This document shows, piece after piece, positions 1-5,501 of a stretch of DNA of 6,731 nt. The translations under genes and the position numbers were made by a program. Origin of the DNA: Bacteroidota bacterium (GTDB lineage: Bacteria; Bacteroidota; Bacteroidia; Chitinophagales; Chitinophagaceae). The stretch is taken from NCBI GenBank assembly GCA_028877045.1, contig JAGWPQ010000178.1:1-6731 (forward strand), in the 5' to 3' direction. The notes under the pieces were generated by a model. That model was not told the DNA's origin. It saw only the letters and a program-made list of their open reading frames with translations, and made no database searches. The stretch's first letter is position 1. Each line of letters starts with the position of its first letter.

Positions 1-631
1 TAGGATATGTAGAAATTTTCTCGATGAAAGAACGGTCGGGTGCAAGCGCAGTTAAACTATATCTTCTCTTCATGCCTGCATTTAAACTAACGGGTTGATT
101 ATCGCCTTTGAAATAATCAGTCACATCAATTACAACAGCACTGCTGTCTTTACTGAAAGCTGCAATTGGAAATGCCTGTGCAATTGTATTAACGTTGGAA
201 TTAGAAACGGCTTTATAAATATCATTTGTAGAATCGGCCGTATTAACTAAAGTAATTACTTTAAGGAAAACAGTATTACCAATTCCTTTTTGAAAACTAA
301 GTGTTTGCTGATTAGCGATCTCTCCGCCATAACCCGCACCGGCAGGCACTTTCGCAAAACGGGTAACAGCTAAAATTTCTCTTCCTAAAATAGAATCATT
401 TATTTCGAAATAATATTTTTCTTCTACTTTATGAACCGTGAATAATCCTTTTTTTGTAACAGCCTTATCGGTTATCACTTCTTTATAAGGTTTTGGATTG
501 GTAGTTGCCGATGGACGTGCACCCATAAGGTTTGGTACAGACTTTCCGTTAGCAGCGGGTATGCTGTCTTTTTGTTGGGCAAAAGCAGTTATGCCGACAA
601 GCAAAGTAATTGCGATTAAAATTTTTTTCAT
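1..631 (-). CDS. Secreted zinc-dependent metalloprotease, DUF5118/DUF5117 type (N-terminal part, cut by window edge)
   Basis: The frame runs leftwards from an ATG at 629-631 and stays open to the window edge, giving the first 210 residues. Residues 1-19 are a signal peptide (MKKILIAITL start, AFAQ near the cleavage site), so the protein is exported. A low-complexity linker follows. Residues about 47-95 (KPYKEVITDKAVTKKGLFTV, then KYYFEINDSILGREILAVTR) match the short DUF5118 domain, and the part from about 103 on matches the start of DUF5117. In this family a metzincin-like catalytic domain with an HExxH zinc site follows; full proteins are usually around 800 residues, so the active site lies outside the window and cannot be checked. 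The physiological substrate is unknown. The gene is separated from the receptor upstream of it on the same strand by two terminators, so it is probably its own transcription unit. The family is recalled from sequence, not searched. Confidence 0.85.
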   Translation of the reverse strand, partial: MKKILIAITLLVGITAFAQQKDSIPAANGKSVPNLMGARPSATTNPKPYKEVITDKAVTKKGLFTVHKVEEKYYFEINDSILGREILAVTRFAKVPAGAGYGGEIANQQTLSFQKGIGNTVFLKVITLVNTADSTNDIYKAVSNSNVNTIAQAFPIAAFSKDSSAVVIDVTDYFKGDNQPVSLNAGMKRRYSLTALAPDRSFIEKISTYP

Positions 632-662
632 GATGTTATTTCGGGTTTAAGAAAAAGATTCT

Positions 663-670
663 TAAAGATA
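663..670 (-). promoter_or_regulatory. Weak candidate -7 element for the metalloprotease gene
   Basis: On the minus strand this reads TATCTTTA, seven of eight positions of the Bacteroidota -7 element TAnnTTTG, 31 bp before the ATG at 631. No convincing -33 TTTG is seen at the expected distance upstream. In AT-rich DNA such a match can arise by chance. Confidence 0.25.
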
Positions 671-829
671 AGTATGTGGTAATAATATTTACTTTTTTAT
701 GAATTGAATTATTATGAACGGTGAAAAGCAGTTTTTATAAGGTTAATATTGATGAAATTGATGACATGAAAAGGAACTTTGAACCGAGCGTAGCAACAGG
801 CGATACCATAAAACACAAAAGCCCGTAAC
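671..829. other. Intergenic stretch without a recognisable gene
   Basis: I see no supported coding region, RNA gene or repeat here. The longest tempting open frame on the plus strand (ATG at 714) is eight codons. The upstream promoter of the minus-strand metalloprotease gene presumably lies within the left part. Confidence 0.6.
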
Positions 830-863
830 AAAAAAAACGTCAACTGTTTTGCAACAATTGACG
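830..863 (-). terminator. Second rho-independent terminator downstream of the TonB receptor
   Basis: Read on the minus strand, CGTCAATTGTT pairs with AACAGTTGACG (11 bp including one G-U pair) around a four-base loop, and is followed by eight T residues (837 down to 830). The plus strand has a C-A mismatch and no T run after the stem, so the signal is directed leftwards. It lies 60-94 bp past the receptor stop codon and backs up the hairpin at 888-921. Confidence 0.75.
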
Positions 864-887
864 CAGGGGGGGATTTGCTTTTAAATT

Positions 888-921
888 AAACATCGGAGGT
901 TTTTAAAAACCTCCGATGTTT
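888..921 (-). terminator. Perfect 17-bp palindrome, terminator abutting the receptor stop codon
   Basis: AAACATCGGAGGTTTTT (888-904) is followed at once by its exact reverse complement (905-921), giving a long hairpin with a small TTAA-centred loop. The receptor stop codon (complement of 924-926) is two bases away. On the minus strand the arm runs into TTTAATTTAA, a moderate U tract. On the plus strand the stem ends in a run of T up to 925, so it could work in both directions, although no plus-strand gene enters it here. Confidence 0.8.
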
Positions 922-923
922 TT

Positions 924-3290
924 TTACAACTTAATATTCAATCCAAATAGAACATTGGTTCCTGCCATAGGATAATAACTGTTTGATGTGGTTAATGCGC
1001 CATTAGAAATGTACGCATAAGTCCAGCCGTTTGGTTCATATTTTTTATTGAAAATATTATTTACCTGTGCAATGATATTCCATTCTTTAAAGATCTTATT
1101 TTTTATGGTGTAATTAAGTTTTATATCCTGCGTGTAAAACGAATTGAGGATGCGGCTTTCGTTTTGGGCATTGTCCATATATTGTTTGCTCACGTATTTA
1201 CTCAGCAAATCAATTTCAAAATTTTTCGCGGGTAAAACAGTAATGGTTGCGCCGCCAATAACCGATGGTGAAAAAGAAATATCGGTGTTGTTATGAACAA
1301 CAGTATTTTGTAAACCATTATCCCAATTATCGATATACTCTGTAAAATCTTTTATTTTATTCCTGCTGAAACTTAGGTTGGCATTGATATTCAGCCATTC
1401 TGTAAAAATATAGCCGCCCTGTAATTCAATTCCCAAACGATAACTGTTCGGCACATTGGTACGTGTGTATGAACCAACATCATTAATTTGTCCGGTCAAT
1501 ACCAATTGATCTTTGTACATCATATAATACACTGTTGCACCAGCATGATAATTATTATTTTTCTTTTCAATTCCTAATTCAAAATCGTGCAATGTTTCAG
1601 CTTTCGGCTGGCTGATTAAACTTGCCTGAAAATCGTCGCGGTTAGGTTCTTTTTGTCCTAGCGCATAACTTAAAAATATTTGTGTTCCGTTTTTATAATA
1701 AGTGATACCTGCTTTGGGTGTAACGAAATTAAAATTGCGTGCAATATTCAAAGTTGGACTCCCTTCAAAGCCTGTCATGCGATGATATACATTACGGTAC
1801 TGTACATCAACATAGGTTTGAAATTGATTATTTAATTTATGCTGCCATTTCACATAAATATTATTATCTGTTTTTAATGCAGGATAAAAATAATATGGAG
1901 CGTTAGTAATAGACGGATCAGTTTGTGCCCATACAACATTTCCGAAATGCTGACCTTCATATCTTGTCCATCCGCCGCCGATACTTAATTCATCATTTTT
2001 GTTTTTATATTGCAACGAAAATATTTGTCCGAAGAAATAATTACGTAACCAACGTTGACGGATCAGATCTGTAGTATCGTTTCCAACCGGTGGCAAATTA
2101 TAATCGGTGTATGCCTGACCGGCCACATATTCCTGGTAAAAGCCTTTTCCGAAAGTGAGAAATACAGCCGTATTAAAACTCCATTTTGTATTGAATGAAT
2201 GATTGAAAAATAATTGATAATGATTTTGCCAGTAATTATCTGTTTCATCGCTGTATGCTGCCCCGGGCTTTTGTGTTCCAGCAGGATTATATGTTCTGTG
2301 AGTTGCCAAAGAATCTTGCGGAACACCATACCATGCCTGATATGTTTTTTCTTTTCCTGAAAAGATATTAAAACGCAATGACGATTTTTTATTGATATAT
2401 GCAGCAGAAAAAGCAAATGATTGTAGATTACTTGAAGCTCTGTCGATATAACCATCGCTTGTTATCTTACTTACTCTTGCATCAACGGTAAAATGCCCAC
2501 CCAGCAGGCCGCTTCCGGCTTTGATAGTATTCTTCCAGGTGTTGAATGAACCATAAGTATTATTTATTTCTGCGTAAGGTTTTTCATTGAATTCATTGGT
2601 CGATAAATTAATGGTGGCACCAAATGCACCTGTTCCGTTTGATGAAGTACCAACGCCTCTTTGAATTTGAATGGAATTGACTGATGAAGAAAAATCGGGC
2701 AGATCAACAAAATAAGTTCCCTGGCTTTCTGCATCGTTGTATGGAATACCATTTAAAGTAACATTGATGCGGGTTGCATCACTTCCGCGAATGTGCATGT
2801 AAGTATAACCAACGCCGGTACCTGCGTCGGAACTAACATACATCGATGGGGTTTGATTTAAAATAAATGGAAGATCCTGTCCTAAATTATTTTTTGCAAT
2901 ATCATCTTTGCCCAAATTGGTTTTGGCAAAAGGTGCGGCAGCATTGGCACGCAAAGCTTTTACTTCCAATGGTTGCAAAAATAATTGCATGCTTTTTAAT
3001 TGAATGTTTAATGCTGATACATCTTTTGTAAGATCGATCTTTTGAATTTGATCGTCGTAGCCAATCACACTTACTTTTAATTGATAAGTTCCTTTTGTCA
3101 GTCTTTTAAAAGAAAAAATACCATTTTCATCTGCAACAATAATTTGATTGTTGATCGAAACAGTGGCATTGGCCAAGGGTGTTTTTGTTTGTGCATCTGT
3201 TACTTTTCCGGTAACAGAAAATTTTTGTGATTGTGCAATTGAGATCATGCTGATGAATGCAAATGACATCGTTCCCAAAAAATTTTTCAT
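924..3290 (-). CDS. TonB-dependent outer-membrane receptor, probable thiamine or thiamine-precursor importer
   Basis: This 788-residue protein should be an outer-membrane beta-barrel that imports a ligand using energy from TonB-ExbBD. Residues 1-20 form a signal peptide. Residues about 23-100 form a carboxypeptidase-regulatory-like domain (FSVTGKVTDAQTKTPLANAT, then GTYQLKVSVIGYDD). The plug lies at about 125-235 (HIRGSDATRINVTLNGIPYN, then QIQRGVGTSSNGTGAFGATI), and the rest is alternating barrel strands up to the C-terminal NVLFGLNIKL. The length is normal. The substrate is inferred from the TPP riboswitch in the leader: TPP-controlled TonB receptors are known from Bacteroidota as thiamine-uptake receptors. 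The usual partner genes (pnuT-type transporter, thiamine kinase) are not next to it. The first ATG was preferred over ATG codon 8 because it supplies the basic start of the signal peptide. Thiamine, its phosphates or a pyrimidine precursor are all possible ligands. Confidence 0.92.
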   Translation of the reverse strand: MKNFLGTMSFAFISMISIAQSQKFSVTGKVTDAQTKTPLANATVSINNQIIVADENGIFSFKRLTKGTYQLKVSVIGYDDQIQKIDLTKDVSALNIQLKSMQLFLQPLEVKALRANAAAPFAKTNLGKDDIAKNNLGQDLPFILNQTPSMYVSSDAGTGVGYTYMHIRGSDATRINVTLNGIPYNDAESQGTYFVDLPDFSSSVNSIQIQRGVGTSSNGTGAFGATINLSTNEFNEKPYAEINNTYGSFNTWKNTIKAGSGLLGGHFTVDARVSKITSDGYIDRASSNLQSFAFSAAYINKKSSLRFNIFSGKEKTYQAWYGVPQDSLATHRTYNPAGTQKPGAAYSDETDNYWQNHYQLFFNHSFNTKWSFNTAVFLTFGKGFYQEYVAGQAYTDYNLPPVGNDTTDLIRQRWLRNYFFGQIFSLQYKNKNDELSIGGGWTRYEGQHFGNVVWAQTDPSITNAPYYFYPALKTDNNIYVKWQHKLNNQFQTYVDVQYRNVYHRMTGFEGSPTLNIARNFNFVTPKAGITYYKNGTQIFLSYALGQKEPNRDDFQASLISQPKAETLHDFELGIEKKNNNYHAGATVYYMMYKDQLVLTGQINDVGSYTRTNVPNSYRLGIELQGGYIFTEWLNINANLSFSRNKIKDFTEYIDNWDNGLQNTVVHNNTDISFSPSVIGGATITVLPAKNFEIDLLSKYVSKQYMDNAQNESRILNSFYTQDIKLNYTIKNKIFKEWNIIAQVNNIFNKKYEPNGWTYAYISNGALTTSNSYYPMAGTNVLFGLNIKL

Positions 3291-3326
3291 TTTGTTTAAT
3301 TTTTTACGTTGAATAATTTTGGGAAC
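3271..3326 (-). promoter_or_regulatory. Candidate translation-blocking hairpin around the receptor start codon
   Basis: On the minus strand GTTCCCAAAA (3326-3317, leader) is the exact complement of TTTTGGGAAC (3280-3271, codons 4-7). The 10-bp stem encloses a 36-nt A-rich loop that contains the ATG at 3290-3288. The four bases GTTC of the leader arm are also part of CCCTGTTC, which can instead pair with the aptamer. The two helices are therefore mutually exclusive, as expected of a riboswitch expression platform. This is seen in the sequence by eye; folding energies were not computed. Confidence 0.5.
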
Positions 3327-3362
3327 AGGGAAACGCTAACGGAGATTGTACAGGAAGTTGTA

Positions 3363-3449
3363 CGCCTTCCCTTCGCAGGAATTACCCTGTTCAGGTTCTA
3401 CGGGTTTGTTCTCAGCCTCCCGCCATTGGCGGGAAGCACCCCGAGGAAA
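3363..3449 (-). promoter_or_regulatory. TPP riboswitch (THI element) in the leader of the TonB receptor
   Basis: The minus strand carries the conserved parts of the TPP aptamer in order. CCTCGGGGTGC comes first, then a 9-bp P3 stem (CTTCCCGCC / GGCGGGAGG, loop AAT). Next are GGCTGAGA (pyrimidine-binding CUGAGA at 3415-3410), ACCCGTAGAACCTGA, a P5 stem (CAGG / CCTG around GTAATT), and GCGAAGGGAAGG. This follows the well-known E. coli thiM aptamer closely. It lies about 73 nt before the receptor start codon on the same strand. Bound TPP normally lowers expression of the downstream gene. No U-tract terminator lies between aptamer and ATG, so control of translation is more likely than attenuation. 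Confidence 0.95.
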
Positions 3450-3458
3450 ATTTCAGCG

Positions 3459-3466
3459 CAAAAATA
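3459..3466 (-). promoter_or_regulatory. -7 promoter element of the riboswitch-receptor transcript
   Basis: The minus strand reads TATTTTTG, an exact match to the Bacteroidota -7 element TAnnTTTG. Transcription would start about 7 bases further on, near 3452, which is practically the first base of the aptamer. No clear -33 TTTG is seen upstream. The position relative to the aptamer is the main support. Confidence 0.55.
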
Positions 3467-3490
3467 AAGAAGAAAATTTTAATTGTGCTG

Positions 3491-3498
3491 TAACTTTA
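3491..3498 (+). promoter_or_regulatory. Weak candidate -7 element for the head-GIN protein gene
   Basis: TAACTTTA matches seven of eight positions of TAnnTTTG and lies 36 bp before the ATG at 3535, within the short divergent intergenic region shared with the riboswitch promoter. No good -33 TTTG stands at the proper distance, so this is only a candidate. Confidence 0.3.
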
Positions 3499-3534
3499 TT
3501 TCAACAGCAACGTTTAAGCATAAAATATATCGCC

Positions 3535-4323
3535 ATGAAAAAAATATTCATTTCTCTTTTTTTAATTGTCTTTTCAGCAAATTTATTTGCTCAAAACACA
3601 AAGAATGTTGTGTACGATGCTAACGCAGAAGTAAGGAAAGTAGATTATTTTAAGGCTGTTGAAGTATCAAGTGCCATTACATTATACTTATCGCAGGGCA
3701 ATGAAACTGCTGTTGCAATAAGCGTAGAAAATGGTGATAAAAGCAAGGTAAAGACCGAAGTTAAAAATGGTGTGTTGAAGATTTATATGGATAATGATTT
3801 TTGGAGCAAATGGAGTTGGAAGGACAATAAAGTGAAAGCGTATGTTACCGTAAAAGAAATCGAAAAATTAGTTGCATCCGGAGCAAGTCAGGTACGCATT
3901 GCCGATAAATTAACAGCTTCAACTTTAAAAGTTGTGGCTAGCGGAGCAAGTAATATCAAAGGCGATATTAAAGCCGATGATCTAAAATTTGAATTATCGG
4001 GTGCAAGCAGTGTACATACTTCATTAAGTTCAAACACACTGCATATCGGAATCAGTGGCGCTTCAACAGCTAATGTTACCGGCTCAACCAATAATTTAGA
4101 AGTTGATGCAAGCGGTGCAAGTAATTTAAAAGCATACGACCTTATTGCTAATACATGTATTGCAGAAGCATCGGGTGCATCAACCATCAGGGTAAATGTA
4201 ACAAAGGAGTTTAGTAAAATACATGCAAGCGGTGCAAGTTCGATTCATTACAAAGGAGATGCCTCTATTAAAAATTTTGAATCATCTGGAGCATCATCAA
4301 TAAAAAAAGATTCGGGTAAATAA
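3535..4323 (+). CDS. Secreted head-GIN domain (DUF2807-like) protein with SGAS repeats
   Basis: The product is 262 residues. Residues 1-19 are a signal peptide (MKKIFISLFL start, LFAQ at the end), and no lipobox cysteine is present, so it should be periplasmic or surface exposed. From about residue 38 (FKAVEVSSAITLYLSQGNET) it follows the putative head-GIN domain family, which forms a right-handed beta-helix-like fold of unknown function that is common in Bacteroidota. Eight SGAS motifs at residues 115, 136, 155, 174, 193, 213, 232 and 251 mark successive turns. The open frame continues upstream to an ATG at 3346, giving 63 extra residues. That part is rejected: it is antisense to the TPP riboswitch and would put the signal peptide in the interior. 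The gene is divergent from the receptor and its stop is directly followed by a tRNA promoter. There is no evidence tying its role to thiamine. Confidence 0.88.
   Translation: MKKIFISLFLIVFSANLFAQNTKNVVYDANAEVRKVDYFKAVEVSSAITLYLSQGNETAVAISVENGDKSKVKTEVKNGVLKIYMDNDFWSKWSWKDNKVKAYVTVKEIEKLVASGASQVRIADKLTASTLKVVASGASNIKGDIKADDLKFELSGASSVHTSLSSNTLHIGISGASTANVTGSTNNLEVDASGASNLKAYDLIANTCIAEASGASTIRVNVTKEFSKIHASGASSIHYKGDASIKNFESSGASSIKKDSGK
3877..4296 (+). repeat. Eight-fold SGAS protein repeat, period 19-21 residues
   Basis: Within the head-GIN protein the tetrapeptide SGAS recurs eight times with spacings of 21, 19, 19, 19, 20, 19 and 19 residues, usually preceded by A, V, L or I. The codons differ between most copies (for example TCCGGAGCAAGT, AGTGGCGCTTCA, TCTGGAGCATCA). 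The exception is a 17-bp identical stretch at 4106-4122 and 4223-4239. The repeat is therefore kept at protein level and is not a recent DNA expansion. The regular period fits one turn of a beta-helix, with SGAS in the turns. Confidence 0.85.
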
Positions 4324-4330
4324 AATTAGT

Positions 4331-4362
4331 TTTGGCTCGAAGGGTTCCGAAGCCTACATTTG
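4331..4362 (+). promoter_or_regulatory. Promoter of the initiator tRNA gene
   Basis: TTTG at 4331-4334 and TACATTTG at 4355-4362 (exact TAnnTTTG) are separated by 20 bp, the arrangement of the Bacteroidota primary sigma factor promoter. Transcription would begin near 4369, a few bases before the mature tRNA 5' end at 4373. The -33 element starts 8 bp after the stop codon of the head-GIN gene. Confidence 0.75.
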
Positions 4363-4372
4363 CACCCCAAAT

Positions 4373-4444
<72 letters not shown>

Positions 4445-4451
4445 CTTAATC

Positions 4452-4475
4452 AAAGGTCTCTGTTGAGACCTTTTT
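4452..4475 (+). terminator. Rho-independent terminator after tRNA-fMet
   Basis: AAAGGTCTC (4452-4460), loop TGTT, then GAGACCTTT (4465-4473), a perfect 9-bp stem running into a T tract to 4475. It lies 7 bp after the tRNA and would also stop any read-through from the head-GIN gene. Since AAA precedes the stem, it may also act weakly on the other strand. Confidence 0.88.
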
Positions 4476-4506
4476 AGTTTGCAGAAAGGGTAGATGACAC
4501 AGAAAG

Positions 4507-4568
4507 CACAGATATTTGCTGATGATTAAAGTAACTGTAAAAATCAGCTTAAATCAGCGCTATCTGTG
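4507..4568. repeat. Imperfect palindromic intergenic repeat upstream of era
   Basis: The left arm CACAGATA-ttt-GCTGAT (4507-4523) is mirrored by ATCAGC-gc-TATCTGTG (4553-4568), so 14 paired bases surround a small internal loop, with a 29-nt apical loop. Inside are two adjacent 10-mers, AAATCAGCTT and AAATCAGCGC (4541-4560). The ATCTGTG / ATCAGC wording resembles short palindromes I recall as scattered through intergenic DNA of Bacteroidota genomes, but the other copies cannot be seen here. It ends 17 bp before the era start codon, so it would be in the 5' leader of era if the promoter lies upstream. I could not identify an era promoter. Confidence 0.55.
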
Positions 4569-4585
4569 TTTCTATCTTCAAAAAA

Positions 4586-5455
4586 ATGAAATCAGGATTT
4601 GTAAACATATTCGGTAAACCCAATGCCGGGAAAAGCACATTGCTCAATGCTATTTTGGGCGAGAAGCTGGCTATTGTTTCGCATAAAGTGCAAACAACGC
4701 GACATCGTATCAAAGGATTTTTAACGAAGCCGGGCGAATATCAAATCATTTTTTCCGATACACCGGGCATCATCGAAACAAAATATAAGTTGCACGAAAA
4801 GATGATGAGCGCTGTAAAAAATGCAATGGAAGATTCGGATGTTGCATTATTGATCGTTGATCTGAATGATGATCTGGAAGAATGCGATGCTATTTTTCAA
4901 TCACTCAAATTAAAAGTTCCGGCCATTGTTTTACTCAATAAAATCGATAAAGCGGCAAATGGGAAAATAGAATTGGCAGAAGCTTTCTTTGCCGGTAAAC
5001 CTTATTGCAAAAAGATAATAAAGATATCTGCTCTGCAACAATACCACATTCAAAAGATCATTCACGCTATTTTAGAATTATTGCCCGAAGGGGAACCGTT
5101 TTATAATGAGGATGATATCAGCGATTTGCCAACCAAATTTTTTGTGGGCGAACTGATCCGTGAAAAAGTGTATGAATTATTTGAAGACGAAATTCCTTAT
5201 CAGGTGGCCACAATGGTAAATGAATATAAAGAAAAAGAGACACTGGTAAAAATTCAGGCCGATATTATTGTAAACCGCGAAACCCAAAAGGCAATCATCA
5301 TTGGTGAAAAAGGAAAAATGATAAAACAATTGGGAACGATGGCACGAAAAGATATTGAAGCATTCATCGGCCAAAAAGTATTTTTAGAATTATTTGTGAA
5401 AGTGCGGCCAAAATGGAGAGATAACGAGCTGCAATTAAAAGAATATGGTTATTAG
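4586..5455 (+). CDS. era: GTPase Era, 30S ribosome assembly factor
   Basis: Era is an essential GTPase that binds the 3' end of 16S rRNA and helps mature the small subunit. The 289-residue product has the normal length and both domains. The GTPase domain has G1 GKPNAGKST (10-18), the G2 region VQTTRHRIKG (35-44), G3 DTPG (58-61), G4 NKID (118-121) and G5 SAL (148-150). The C-terminal KH domain carries GEKG (240-243) in IIIGEKGKMIKQLG, followed by FVKVRPKWRD near the end, the usual Era signature. All key residues are present; the Ala in NAGKST in place of the more frequent Val is a common variant. The start is the first ATG in frame and gives the expected MKSGFVNIFG N-terminus. It is preceded by a run of A and no Shine-Dalgarno sequence, as is normal for this phylum. 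It probably heads an operon with the next gene and der. Confidence 0.97.
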   Translation: MKSGFVNIFGKPNAGKSTLLNAILGEKLAIVSHKVQTTRHRIKGFLTKPGEYQIIFSDTPGIIETKYKLHEKMMSAVKNAMEDSDVALLIVDLNDDLEECDAIFQSLKLKVPAIVLLNKIDKAANGKIELAEAFFAGKPYCKKIIKISALQQYHIQKIIHAILELLPEGEPFYNEDDISDLPTKFFVGELIREKVYELFEDEIPYQVATMVNEYKEKETLVKIQADIIVNRETQKAIIIGEKGKMIKQLGTMARKDIEAFIGQKVFLELFVKVRPKWRDNELQLKEYGY

Positions 5456-5501
5456 TTGTTATATTACAGCATTACAATTAAAATTATAAAACTGTAAAAC
5501 C

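Noticed and set aside
714..740. Very short plus-strand ORF (ATG at 714)
   Set aside because: Eight codons with no ribosome-binding context, no promoter and no recognisable leader-peptide composition.
2063..2455. Open frame of 130 codons on the minus strand inside the receptor gene
   Set aside because: It lies entirely within the TonB receptor in another frame, has no recognisable domain and no start context; it is a shadow of the real gene.
2564..2752. Open frame of 62 codons on the minus strand inside the receptor gene
   Set aside because: It overlaps the conserved plug domain of the receptor in a different frame and shows no protein features of its own.
3348..3363. Small hairpin GTACA / TGTAC directly after the aptamer
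   Set aside because: A 5-bp stem with a 6-nt loop can form in the leader, but it is too weak to call as a separate regulatory site; GGAAG/CTTCC pairing with the aptamer end is equally possible.
3888..4187. Antisense frame of 99 codons opposite the SGAS repeats
   Set aside because: It is the mirror of the repeated SGAS codons, which gives an artificial periodic Ala/Pro/Leu composition; the plus-strand gene with signal peptide is the real one.
5177..5374. Minus-strand frame of 65 codons opposite era
   Set aside because: Antisense to the Era KH domain, with no domain or start context.
5464..5497. Inverted repeat TTACAG / CTGTAA between era and the unknown gene
   Set aside because: Only 6 bp with a 22-nt AT-rich loop and no T tract; this is expected by chance and does not support a terminator.
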